Assembly (NCBI GenBank): GCA_000149225.2 | Contig: CM000693.1 | Span: forward strand, 62,001-126,000 | Reading direction: 5' to 3' | DNA: 64,000 bases | Source: Lachancea kluyveri NRRL Y-12651 | Lineage: Eukaryota; Ascomycota; Saccharomycetes; Saccharomycetales; Saccharomycetaceae | Shown here: piece by piece, positions 28,912 through 38,222 of the stretch | Layout of the letters: the number at the start of each line of letters is the position of its first letter | Position numbering within the stretch: position 1 is the first letter of the stretch | Program-made: the position numbers and the translations under genes | The notes under the pieces: model-generated | What the model saw: only the letters and a program-made list of their open reading frames with translations | What the model was told of the DNA's origin: nothing | The model's database searches: none

Positions 28912-29652
28912 ATGAAGAAGTTGTTTGTCTTGAAAGTGGATGTTGGCCACGGAACTAACATCAGGGATGTACAGTTATGGGACGAAAGTGGGAAGTCTGC
29001 CAAAAGTGTTGGTGAAATTAGAGGAAAAGTCGTGGGTACGATAGACTTAAGCAAGCTGCCACTTTGGATTTGCAAAAGCAGCATTTATACATGTTTTACT
29101 ACTAGCTCTACCACACAGGCATACTTCAAAGCTAAACTTCTCAAGAAAAGGCATCACAACAGAGGTATTGTAGTAGAGATCCATCCAACGAAAACATCAA
29201 CAGAACACTTAGTATTTCGCAAAGAACCCTTCTCCCCAACAAAGTTCAGAATACAGTGTTTCACTCTAGATATTTCATTGAAAAGACAGTTGGACACGCT
29301 CATATCTCAAAGGCAACAGACAGCACATTCAGTTAGAAAAGACCATAGTATCGATGCAATACTTGCAAAGAATCAGAAAATGCGTGCGGACAATACCAAT
29401 CGAATCGCCAAAAACGTCCAGGCATCTGATTTCAAACAACAATTTGTCTCTACGCTTTCCCGTTGTATTCTCAGCGGACTACGTTTGAGATGTTTCGAAC
29501 AGAAACATGATTTTTTGCCCTTATACAAGGCGACCTTCTCTGCGGCAGAATTTGCATTTAGAGAAGAGCTAAAAGCTGCCAAAGAACCCATTTCCTTTGA
29601 ACAAGTGCAAGAAGTTGTCGAGGCCTTACTCAAACTGTTTACAAAGTCGTGA
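28912..29652 (+). CDS. SLD7: Replication initiation protein Sld7
   Basis: Partner of Sld3 in loading Cdc45 at origins; it lowers Sld3 affinity for Cdc45 and helps timely firing. It has 246 residues (257 in S. cerevisiae). The N-terminal Sld3-binding half includes LPLWICKSSIYTCFTT and STTQAYFKAKL; the C-terminal dimerisation part holds FVSTLSRCILSGLRLRCF and ends VEALLKLFTKS, nearly identical to the S. cerevisiae terminus. The fast-evolving protein is recognisable mainly at its ends and by position between CKA2 and LPL1. Confidence 0.9.
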   Translation: MKKLFVLKVDVGHGTNIRDVQLWDESGKSAKSVGEIRGKVVGTIDLSKLPLWICKSSIYTCFTTSSTTQAYFKAKLLKKRHHNRGIVVEIHPTKTSTEHLVFRKEPFSPTKFRIQCFTLDISLKRQLDTLISQRQQTAHSVRKDHSIDAILAKNQKMRADNTNRIAKNVQASDFKQQFVSTLSRCILSGLRLRCFEQKHDFLPLYKATFSAAEFAFREELKAAKEPISFEQVQEVVEALLKLFTKS

Positions 29653-29764
29653 ACTGTGATGTGTTGATGACTCCGGAGGCACCCTTTAAACCTTTTCCCC
29701 AAAAATTCGCCACCGTTAACATCTCATTATATGACGATAGCAACGCTAGATAAAAGTGGTTGTT

Positions 29765-31102
29765 ATGTCTGGAAAACATCTTTTTGTCCTAGTCCATGGA
29801 TTGTGGGGTAACTATAAGCACATGGATTCTATCAAGGGAGTGTTTTCAAAGACATTTGGGGATGAAAACGTTATTTTTTTTGCACCAAAACAAAATGGCT
29901 ACTTCAAGACGTTCGATGGGATTGAAATCGTGGGCTACAGGACTTTACTTGAGTTATGCGAATTTATCCGCAAGTATGGTGTGGGAAAGATCACAAAGAT
30001 CAGCTTTATTGGATATTCGATGGGCGGCTTGATCTCCCGTTTTATCATTGGTAAGATGGAGACCGAATGTCAAGAGCTTTTTGAAGGCATCAATCGCCAG
30101 CTATTTATAACTTTTGCTACTCCACATCTTGGCGTTGAGTTCTATCTTCCAAAAGAAAAACCTTTACAAACGAGATCAAGACGCTTTCTTCACTCAGTAC
30201 TATCTTTTCTCGGGTCCACGGTACTAGGAAGAAGTGGAAGACAACTATTTATTAGGGATAAGCACTCCTGGGACAGCACTTTGGTAAAATTGAGCTCCGA
30301 TGAATATTTACTTGGGCTTTCTGCTTTCAAATATCGTATTTGCATTGCTAACGTAAAAAACGACCGTACAGTGGCCTTTTACACATCTTTTATCACCGAC
30401 TGCGATCCCTTTATCCAGACTCAAAACCAGGTCCACTACTCATTTGAAACCGATCTACCATGCGAAGGATTGCACATGCTACCTAGGATAGTGGATCTGG
30501 ATAAGCTAGACCCAGAGGACCACCACCCTCCGAAGCCATACAAATGGTACACGAAAGTAGCATTCGGTGCGCTCATATGTGCTATTTTGTGTTTTGTACT
30601 CCCTGTAGTCATTGTGACTAATATGCTGGGTACTTGCTATAGCTATATTGCCACTATTCATTATCAAAAAGTGTTACACAAGGGTAATGGCAGCGCTCTG
30701 ATACGTCGGAAGCTGGGATTGGAAGACAAAGTTGAAGACATGCTCAGAGGCACTGTAGGTGAAATTTTGAACAGAGAGGATAAGGACGAACAAGTTGAAG
30801 AGAGTATTGTTAGAAATGATGCTACAACATGGAATGACTTCATCAGCAAGTACTCTAAAGTTTGGAAAAGCCCAACCAGAGAAAGTTTTCAAAGCCTGCC
30901 ACTTGACTCTAACAGAAAGCGCATTTTGGCCAACTTGAACAAGTTAACGTGGATCAGGATTCCAATGTATATAAAATGTTTCAATGCTCATGATGGAATT
31001 GTCGGAAGAAAGGGTATTGAAAACGTGTCACCTTACAGTCTAGCTGGTCTTCAGTTTGTGTCTCAGCTGGCAAAATATTTACTATCTAAGGACTCTATAT
31101 AA
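29765..31102 (+). CDS. LPL1: Lipid-droplet phospholipase Lpl1
   Basis: Alpha/beta-hydrolase of the ROG1/DUF676 family; in S. cerevisiae a phospholipase B-type enzyme of lipid droplets. The first ATG is at 29765 (445 residues); the 9 bp before it are in frame but begin with GTG. The oxyanion segment LFVLVHGLWGNYKHM is at the N-terminus and the nucleophile elbow GYSMGG holds Ser85. A hydrophobic stretch at about residues 262-295 (ALICAILCFVLPVVIVTNML) could mediate membrane or droplet association. The conserved C-terminal NAHDGIVGR probably carries the catalytic His. Confidence 0.92.
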   Translation: MSGKHLFVLVHGLWGNYKHMDSIKGVFSKTFGDENVIFFAPKQNGYFKTFDGIEIVGYRTLLELCEFIRKYGVGKITKISFIGYSMGGLISRFIIGKMETECQELFEGINRQLFITFATPHLGVEFYLPKEKPLQTRSRRFLHSVLSFLGSTVLGRSGRQLFIRDKHSWDSTLVKLSSDEYLLGLSAFKYRICIANVKNDRTVAFYTSFITDCDPFIQTQNQVHYSFETDLPCEGLHMLPRIVDLDKLDPEDHHPPKPYKWYTKVAFGALICAILCFVLPVVIVTNMLGTCYSYIATIHYQKVLHKGNGSALIRRKLGLEDKVEDMLRGTVGEILNREDKDEQVEESIVRNDATTWNDFISKYSKVWKSPTRESFQSLPLDSNRKRILANLNKLTWIRIPMYIKCFNAHDGIVGRKGIENVSPYSLAGLQFVSQLAKYLLSKDSI

Positions 31103-31104
31103 TG

Positions 31105-31614
31105 TTACAACCATTTTTCTTCTGGATTTTCCTTGAATGTTAAATAGTCAGCCATTTTGAATAAAGATATTTCTGTTTCGTTACCGATGCCATAATCTAC
31201 CAGCTTCTTGGATTCGTTCTTGATATCCAATGTCCAATCGTCATCATGTTCAAAGTTGATAACCAAGTTGACAGTTTTAGAACCATGTGCATGTGTATAA
31301 ACTTTTAGGGTGTCATACTCGACATTCCGAAATGGCCTAAAGGCACCTTGGGTTTTGATATGTTGCAACGCGTCGTCGAACAAGTTCTTTGCTGTTTTGC
31401 TCCTCAAATCATAATCATTGAGAACAAAGTTTTTGACATTTCTATATGGAAATGACTTGATTACTCTTATGGTGATGGTGGAATGGGTTACTGAAAAGAG
31501 AGGGTTAGAAACAGTTTCGTCTAAATTTTGAGATGCACACGCTCACAAATACATACAAGGTTTAACAGTAGTTATTAACGGTTCTTCCGTATCGTAGTCC
31601 AATGAAGTGGACAT
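31105..31614 (-). CDS. AIM29: Aim29, spliced
   Basis: Orthologue of S. cerevisiae AIM29 (YKR074W), a small cytosolic protein of unclear function linked by screens to mitochondrial inheritance. Exon 1 is 31557-31614 and exon 2 is 31105-31490; joined they give 147 residues starting MSTSLDYDTEEPLITTVKPL, followed by THSTITIRVIKSFPYRNVKN. The core VYTHAHGSKTVNLVINFEHD and DDWTLDI is strongly conserved. Without splicing the second-exon frame lacks an ATG and loses the conserved FPYRNVKN segment. The stop codon lies 2 bp from the LPL1 stop (tail to tail). A tRNA-Lys is 128 bp upstream on the same strand. Confidence 0.88.
31491..31556 (-). other. AIM29 intron (66 nt)
   Basis: Donor GTATGT (31556 down to 31551), acceptor TTTTCAG ending at 31491. 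The branch site reads TTCTAAC (31504-31510), differing from TACTAAC at the second base. It splits the Leu20 codon. Confidence 0.85.
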
Positions 31615-31723
31615 CTTACTCTGTACGTGACTTCTTGAAAATGGGACGAGTAGGTTGATGTAAATGATTTGAGATAAATTTGAAAGGACAAAAAAAAAAA
31701 GAGCGGCCAAATGACAGGTGAGC

Positions 31724-31731
31724 AAAAAAAA
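31724..31731 (-). terminator. Pol III terminator of tRNA-Lys
   Basis: Run of eight T on the minus strand, 10 nt after the tRNA 3' end. A second run of at least ten T lies at 31690-31700. Confidence 0.85.
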
Positions 31732-31741
31732 TAACAAAGAA

Positions 31742-31831
31742 CTCCTCATAGGGGGCTCGAACCCCTGACATTTCGGTTCCTTGCAAGCAATGCTTAAAAG
31801 CCGAACGCTCTACCAACTGAGCTAACAAGGA
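31742..31831 (-). tRNA. tRNA-Lys(UUU) with 17-nt intron
   Basis: Reading the minus strand, the gene starts TCCTTGTTAGCTCAGTTGG and ends CCCTATGAGGAG. The acceptor stem closes (TCCTTGT with ATGAGGA), the anticodon stem TTCGG/CCGAA encloses the loop CTTTTAA, and GGGGTTCGAACCCCC forms the T arm. A 17-nt intron sits after nucleotide 37, one base 3' of the anticodon, where tRNA introns always lie. The mature length is 73 nt. An oligo-T terminator lies just downstream on the minus strand at 31724-31731. Confidence 0.95.
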
Positions 31832-32027
31832 CGAGTTCTTTTCGAGACGAGTTCAGGAATACAACCTATAAGTACAGCATTATGAAATTTATGTGGAGAG
31901 CCCTTGAATTGACGTTTTGGGTAAAACAATAACAAATTCATTGTTTTGGTGAACCACAACAAGAAATTTCAAAGAAAGAGAGCATCCCAAGGTTTGAAAT
32001 GGAGCATTGCCAACACAAACGCCCTCA

Positions 32028-34781
32028 ATGACGATGGCTCAAAATACCAGCCTGTTTAACCTAAACGATACTAAAATACCCGATCATTATTCATCTCCAA
32101 ATAGGGCTTGCTTCTCGTCGTACAATTCAACCGCAAAGAGCTTGATGACGTTGACCAATAGTCCAGAACCTCTTGAATGTATGACTTTAACCCCAGTAAA
32201 CATCAAGAATTTGACTTCACCATACAAAACAGAAAGCACACAGGATTCTTCACTGCAAAATGATAGCGACACAGTCTACAGAGAGAACTTCAACGTAATA
32301 TCGAAACAATTGCAAAAATTGTTGAATGACTTAAACATCGTCTACAAAGAGATTGGATACTCCAATAACGAAATCTCTTTGAAAGAAAAGCTAATATTCA
32401 ACAACCTATCTGACTCCATAACAGGGTTTTTTGATCAAGCAAATCAGGAAAAAAACAAGTTATTGATGGAAAACGAAATCTGTGAACAGGTATTACAGAG
32501 AATTTTACAAGTTATAAAGGATCCCAAGGGTACACAAACGATACCTGACCTATACATCAGGAATATTTTAATACAGAAAGATCAACAAGTACCGAGCACG
32601 CCCAGGAAACATACATCATTGTTAAACAAAAAGAAGATTTTGGCCAACGCGAAGGATTTCATCATTGAAGCTTACGCCCCAAAGCTGTTAAAGTATTTGA
32701 AGAGCTGCATACAGTTGAAAAAACTGGTTTCTCTGGTAGACAATTTCCAACCAAATGTCCAGGAGTTTGACGCTAATCAAACTCTAACCATAGTACCTCC
32801 GTTAGATACTTCCAATTTTTACAAAAACTTTATTACATCGCATATTAATGATACAGAGGCAATTTCTCAATTTGTAATAAAAAACAGGAACACACTTTTG
32901 CATAGCCTAAATTTCAATGATGTCACCGAGGCAACGGTGTCTCGTGTGAATAGACTAGCATCCATTTATGACAATGAATACCGAGGCAGATTAGATAAGC
33001 TAAAAGAAATAAGCAAGACGACCGTGCTATTATTGGATAATTTAGGTGTCGACATGGAAAATGATCTCGATGAAGATATAAAGCTGCGATTGAAAACGTA
33101 TTGCTGCGAAAGTATCGAAAACTATAATTCTGATACGTCTTATTCCACCATTTTGCAGCTCGAGAAGGTACTAAGCGATTACCAATTAATCAATCAAAAC
33201 AGGGAAACAGAAAAGAGACACTTACATGAAAAGTGCTCTTTTTTATGGGAAAAGTTAAAGATTTCAAGTACGCATATCGATAAATTTGTCGCTGAAAACG
33301 CTGGATTATCTCTGAAGGTCTTAAAGGAATACTCAAAAGAGTTAGAGAGGTTAGAAGTCATGAAAAAAAAATTGATAAAAAGTTTAATAGAAGACTCTTG
33401 GAGTAAAATTAGCGAACTATGGCATACTATGCACTACAGTGAAGCAGAGCGGGTCCAATTCACAGAACACTACAATAACTTGAGAGAACAATCAACCACA
33501 GTCGAGGATGACGAAAAGCTTTTAGAAATCTGCGAAAGCATGATAAGCCAGTTAGAAAGGAAATTCGCCCTGTATGAACCTATTCTAAAACTGGTAGACG
33601 AGTTCAAATCATTGCAAAAGGATAAAGTGGAGTTAGAAAGAAGCAGTAAGGATTCTTCTCGTTTACTTTCACGGCATTCTCATAAAATTTTACTTCAAGA
33701 GGAAAGGACCAGGAAAAGAATCTCAAGGTATTTTCCTAGCGTTATACAAGAATTGAAATCCAAATTGATGGATTTTGAAAGAGAGTTCAATAAAGACTTT
33801 ATTGTTGACGGTTTTAGATTTTTGGATGTTATTTTGGAACAAGAGGAAGAGATTGTCAGCAAATATCCTAGAATCAGAATCAATAAAGGCTTTAGAATTG
33901 CTCAAACAAACCCCAAGGCTCGAAAATCACTAAAAAGGCCTACTACGGAGCCTCTACCGCCGAAGTACTCTGTTCAAAAGAAGCCACTTAGCTCACACGG
34001 CTCCAAGAAACCTGAAATACTACCTGACCAAACACCTCTACGAAGCACCGAGCAAATGCAAGTCATTGATCCTAAACACGTAACATCTACAGTCGAAGGC
34101 ACTACCGATTGTGAAAAGAGACCTGTTTTTAATAGGTACATGCAAGCTACACGATTATCTAGTCCACCAAAGAAATTGACAAGATTGTTACCACCCACTG
34201 CCATAGTCAAGGGGAGCCCAACCCGGATTCCAAAATTAAGCAGGGAGCCATCCTCGATGATAATGCAGTCTCCAGTTTTCAAACCGAAGGGTTCTGGCAG
34301 TATTACAAGGCCTACGAAGTTGATGCAAATTTCACCAAACAAGTTAAATTGTACGTCACTTGCGAGAATGAAGGGTACAAAATCAAACATTCCAACAATC
34401 TTAAAAAACGCCAAATTTGGGCTGTCTCGTATAGGAAGTAATCTAGAAGACAACAACAAAGAAAATGAAGATTACCCAGTTTTAGAATCACCTGTTAAGA
34501 TTATTAACAAAGATAGCACTTATTCAACTTTGCACAACTCACCTTTTAAGGAACCGGAGGATTCAATCTATAAAATTACTTTGTCACCAGAAGGTAAATG
34601 CCAGCTAAATGTAGAGGAAAATTTACGTGTCGGAATGGACGAAGAAGGTGAAGATACTAGTATGATGGACGATAATAATTTTGCTGATTGGAAGAAAGAG
34701 CAGTTAGCAAAAATGAACAATGATGTTGGTGATAACCAAGAGATGCCACCTAGTATAAATTGGGAAACTGATGTATTTTAA
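32028..34781 (+). CDS. ASE1: Anaphase spindle midzone protein Ase1 (PRC1/MAP65)
   Basis: Cross-links antiparallel microtubules in the spindle midzone. The ATG at 32028 (or 32034, two codons later) gives about 917 residues (885 in S. cerevisiae). The N-terminal half is long alpha-helix (dimerisation and rod). The spectrin-like microtubule-binding domain lies around residues 440-640 (ISELWHTMHYSEAERVQF; RTRKRISRYFPSVIQELKSK). The basic, Ser/Pro-rich C-terminal tail has many SP/TP sites (SSPPKKLTRLLPPT; KGSPTRIPKLSREPS), consistent with CDK control. An 11-codon upstream ORF (31999-32031, stop included) overlaps the start codon (see findings). Confidence 0.93.
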   Translation: MTMAQNTSLFNLNDTKIPDHYSSPNRACFSSYNSTAKSLMTLTNSPEPLECMTLTPVNIKNLTSPYKTESTQDSSLQNDSDTVYRENFNVISKQLQKLLNDLNIVYKEIGYSNNEISLKEKLIFNNLSDSITGFFDQANQEKNKLLMENEICEQVLQRILQVIKDPKGTQTIPDLYIRNILIQKDQQVPSTPRKHTSLLNKKKILANAKDFIIEAYAPKLLKYLKSCIQLKKLVSLVDNFQPNVQEFDANQTLTIVPPLDTSNFYKNFITSHINDTEAISQFVIKNRNTLLHSLNFNDVTEATVSRVNRLASIYDNEYRGRLDKLKEISKTTVLLLDNLGVDMENDLDEDIKLRLKTYCCESIENYNSDTSYSTILQLEKVLSDYQLINQNRETEKRHLHEKCSFLWEKLKISSTHIDKFVAENAGLSLKVLKEYSKELERLEVMKKKLIKSLIEDSWSKISELWHTMHYSEAERVQFTEHYNNLREQSTTVEDDEKLLEICESMISQLERKFALYEPILKLVDEFKSLQKDKVELERSSKDSSRLLSRHSHKILLQEERTRKRISRYFPSVIQELKSKLMDFEREFNKDFIVDGFRFLDVILEQEEEIVSKYPRIRINKGFRIAQTNPKARKSLKRPTTEPLPPKYSVQKKPLSSHGSKKPEILPDQTPLRSTEQMQVIDPKHVTSTVEGTTDCEKRPVFNRYMQATRLSSPPKKLTRLLPPTAIVKGSPTRIPKLSREPSSMIMQSPVFKPKGSGSITRPTKLMQISPNKLNCTSLARMKGTKSNIPTILKNAKFGLSRIGSNLEDNNKENEDYPVLESPVKIINKDSTYSTLHNSPFKEPEDSIYKITLSPEGKCQLNVEENLRVGMDEEGEDTSMMDDNNFADWKKEQLAKMNNDVGDNQEMPPSINWETDVF

Positions 34782-34923
34782 GCACGGGATATTAATTAGA
34801 GAAGTATTTAACACGGTATAGATTTGTGTGAAAAAAAAACAAAAAACACAAAAACAAACGGTTACACAACGGGCATCGTGCCACGAACGATTGAAACAGG
34901 GAAATATGTAAAAAAGAGGAGGT

Positions 34924-36081
34924 TTACCACTTTTTCAGTTCCGAGCCTTCGGGCGGTGAGGGCTCGACTTTACCCTTGGAAACTTCACTCCAATCGGTGT
35001 TTAGTGCAGTGCCGTTGCTTTCAATAAACGACTTCATCATAGCTCTTTTTGTGTCCTCATCTGCACCTGCATACAGTGATTGAAAAAATGCGTCTGCCGA
35101 ATCTTTTTCATCCTGTTCCTCATCTACCTCGACCTTGGACCAATCAATTTTTTTCCTGGAAGAAGATGGATACTGCAAACCACTACCATTCGAGGCAGAA
35201 CTACCCAAAGGCTGGGAGAAGCTTTTGGTAACGTTGGTTTTGGAAGCGTCGTCTTCTAAAGTTTTCCATTGAATCCTTTCCATTTTGGCAACTGTAAGTT
35301 CGAGTTTCTTCGCAAAAATTTTGATACTAAAGTCACTGGGATTGACTTCATGAGACAACCGCAAATTGTATTGAAACTCTGATCCAGTTGATAGAACCGG
35401 ATAGGTTAATTCAAGGGCCCTGCCATTTTGAGATATTGCCACATTCACCGACTCTGGAGAAGAAGGTAAAGAAACAGTGAACAGAGAAACAGTTATGTTG
35501 TCGGATGATTGGTACCAATCGACTCTGAATTTTGGAGGCTGAGGCTTGGAATTGGCTACTGGAGAGGGGCCTGTTGCTTCGTGGCCTGCTACATTTGTCG
35601 TCTGCGCCATGGATTCCGGTGAAAGTACCGATGTATTAGAAGAAGCGTTCTTATCCTTTTTAGCTTTCAATTTCTTTAGCTTTTTTTCCAAGTTTACCTC
35701 CCACAACAGCAACGTCTCGTCCTGATACCCCAAGGATTTCGCCTTCTCTAAACTGCTCTTGGCCTCTAGATATTTCTTGGAATTGTAGTAATGAATAAAA
35801 AACCGAAATCTTGTCAATCCTTGTTTTGAGCGGTCACCTCTCTGTTGGGCTATAGCCTCGGCTTTACAAAGTAAGTCATGTGCATTGTTCAAGGTTTCTT
35901 CGTTGTGCCAGTCTTTGAAACCGTAGTACAGTTTTTCCAAGGAGGCTGCCTTGTAGATGTGGGCAGTAAAGTTGGATGAAGATTGTTTTAGAACCGAATC
36001 GTAAACCTCTAAGGCCTTTTCAGGTTGCTTTAGATCATACAGTAGGTGATATGCCTTTTTTAGATCCACCTCGATTGGCAT
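34924..36081 (-). CDS. SGT1: Hsp90 co-chaperone Sgt1
   Basis: Adapter between Hsp90 and Skp1, needed for kinetochore CBF3 assembly and SCF activity. It has 385 residues (395 in S. cerevisiae). TPR domain at about 1-135 (EKALEVYDSVLKQSSSNFTA), CS domain at about 180-280 (FRVDWYQSSDNITVSLFTV; IQWKTLE), and the C-terminal SGS domain from about 300 (KIDWSKVEVDEEQDEKDSAD; SLYAGADEDTKRAMMKSFIE; TDWSEVSKGKVEPSPPEG). It converges on ASE1 and is divergent from NOB1. Confidence 0.95.
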   Translation of the reverse strand: MPIEVDLKKAYHLLYDLKQPEKALEVYDSVLKQSSSNFTAHIYKAASLEKLYYGFKDWHNEETLNNAHDLLCKAEAIAQQRGDRSKQGLTRFRFFIHYYNSKKYLEAKSSLEKAKSLGYQDETLLLWEVNLEKKLKKLKAKKDKNASSNTSVLSPESMAQTTNVAGHEATGPSPVANSKPQPPKFRVDWYQSSDNITVSLFTVSLPSSPESVNVAISQNGRALELTYPVLSTGSEFQYNLRLSHEVNPSDFSIKIFAKKLELTVAKMERIQWKTLEDDASKTNVTKSFSQPLGSSASNGSGLQYPSSSRKKIDWSKVEVDEEQDEKDSADAFFQSLYAGADEDTKRAMMKSFIESNGTALNTDWSEVSKGKVEPSPPEGSELKKW

Positions 36082-36497
36082 TTATACTGAAGAAAATCTT
36101 GTCTAACTCTTTCCAGCTTTTGAAATATCATATCCCAACTACATACTACATTTTCTATTTTTTATTTTTTCTTTTCCTTTTTAGTATCTTAGGTGAGGGA
36201 TTGTTGGTACATAAGCACATGCTGGAAGAGCTAAGATGCCATACGCCAGGAGAAAGGACAAACTACAAAACCAATCCCATTAAGAGTGGCCACTTGAGTA
36301 CATCAAAAATTATCATCTACTGATAACCTTCATTCCGATTCTCATGTGAATACAGATCACTTTACTCAAAGTACCTCGATACGAAGAGAAAAGCAACGCT
36401 GAAAGCATTCAAAAAATTTTCATATTTGATTTATGATGAGATGAGCTTCGATATTGGACAGTCAACTGAACAAATAACAACTCGTACACTGCGAAAT
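36082..36497. promoter_or_regulatory. SGT1-NOB1 divergent promoter with RRPE and PAC
   Basis: 416 bp. AAAAAATTTTCA at 36411-36422 (RRPE) and GATGAGATGAG at 36435-36445 (PAC-like) precede NOB1. The PAC itself contains ATGs at 36433, 36436 and 36441, the last in frame with NOB1. Their overlap with a promoter element argues that they lie upstream of the mRNA 5' end. Confidence 0.55.
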
Positions 36498-36975
36498 ATG
36501 TCTGCTAATCAAAGCCCGCACGTGAGGTCCTTGGTGTTAGATGCCACACCACTGATCACGCAATCCTACACACACTACCAGAACTATGCAGAATCCTTTT
36601 ACACTACACCTACGGTTTTCCATGAAATTAAAGATGCACAGGCCAGAAAGAATTTAGCTATTTGGGAAGATTTAGGTACTTTAAAGTTGAGACATCCAAG
36701 TACAAGCTCTATCAAGAGAGTAAGTGATTTTGCCAAGCTCACCGGTGATTTTTTTGTCCTCAGTGCCAATGATATACACATACTGGCACTTGCATATGAG
36801 TTGGAGACTGAATTGAACAAGGGCGATTGGAGACTAAGAAAGAAACCGGGTGACTCGCTAGACCACTTGGAAAAGCTGGAAACAAAGGAAGAAGAAGAAA
36901 AGCTGGAGACAGTGGATCAAGAGCAGAAAAAAAAGAAACGCAGAAGAGGTGGTAAAAAGCAAAAGGCTAAGAGAG

Positions 36976-37010
<35 letters not shown>

Positions 37011-37982
37011 ACAGTAGACGAAACTATTTCACAAGATTTGGGTGTGCCTGATCAAGTCCAACAAGCTCCCAGTAAAGACTTTACCTCTCCAAAGTCGGCA
37101 CCTTCTGGAGCTCGTGACCAAAAGGAAGACGATAAAGTTGAAGAGATCCGCAAGCTAATCGACGAGACTGTTTTGTCGGAACAAGACCAAGAGGAAATGC
37201 AAAAAGAGACCCAAGAGGTTGTTGAATTTGATGAGGAGTACAAAGAGGAGGATGATGACGGTGATTGGATCACCCCAGAAAACTTGACCGAGTCTATGAT
37301 CAGAGATAGTGGCGAGGATACCACAGGCTCTTCTGGTGTGTTGGCCACCGAAGAGTCTCGTGCCGTTGCACTGAACTCTCCAAAAAATCAGGTTGCGTTA
37401 GCCACCGGTGATTTTGCAATTCAAAACGTTGCGTTGCAGATGAACTTGAACCTAATGAACTTCATGTCTGGGCTGAGGATCAAAAGATTACGCAACTACA
37501 TGTTAAGGTGTCACGCATGTTTCAAGCTGTTCCCAATTCCAAGAAATGGCAAATCAAAACATTTTTGCTCTTCCTGCGGTGGTTACTCAACACTAATCAG
37601 ATGTGCGGTTTCCGTTGACGCCGAGACCGGTGAAATCACCCCTCATTTGAAGGCCAACTTCCAGTGGAACAACAGAGGCAACAAGTACTCTTTGTCAAGC
37701 CCACTATCGAAAAACTCCCAAAAAAGGATGGGTAACAAAGGTTTTGTCCACACAAAACATCCACAAGATGTTGTGATTCTAAGGGAGGACCAAAAGGAGT
37801 ATCAACAAGCTTTGAAACAAGAGGAGTGGACAAAGAGACACAACGAAAAAGTCTTGAACAACTGGATTGGCGGTGGTTCTGCAGACAACTACATGTCGCC
37901 GTTTGCTATTTCTGGCTTGAAGCAGCATTCCGTGCGTGTAGGCAAAGGCCGCTACGTAAACAGTACAAAGAAAAGAGTGTAG
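36498..37982 (+). CDS. NOB1: 18S rRNA 3'-end endonuclease Nob1
   Basis: PIN-domain nuclease that cuts 20S pre-rRNA at site D to make mature 18S rRNA in cytoplasmic pre-40S particles. The ATG at 36498 gives 494 residues; MSANQSPHVRSLVLDATPL aligns with the S. cerevisiae start. PIN domain at about 1-110: LVLDATPLI carries the first metal-binding Asp, and FVLSANDIHILALAYELE holds a later acidic residue. Then come a basic and acidic linker with a ten-alanine run, and a zinc ribbon (CHACFKLF with Cys338 and Cys341, then CSSCGG). The C-terminus has the GNKGFVHTKHPQ and KSTKKRV-like basic tail (ending NSTKKRV). An in-frame ATG at 36441 would add 19 residues but lies in a PAC element. Confidence 0.95.
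36978..37007 (+). repeat. GCA trinucleotide repeat in NOB1
   Basis: Ten GCA codons encode polyalanine next to a basic stretch in the disordered linker; likely length-variable. Confidence 0.9.
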
Positions 37983-38222
37983 TTAGACCACTTGTAACAT
38001 AGTCAGTTTGTAATATGCAATTATCCATGAGAAAGTGAGTTAAAGTCATAGTGAGTCTTATGATGTTTTGTGAACTAGCATTTTGCACGGGCACTCTTTT
38101 TTTTTTTTTTTTTTCCCTCTTTGCCCTGCTGGGTAGCATGAACAAGGAGATGGTGAAATCAGAAAGCGAAGGCGTCCACCTTGCTCTGAGACGATCAGTT
38201 AGTAACAAAAGCAGATTCGAGG

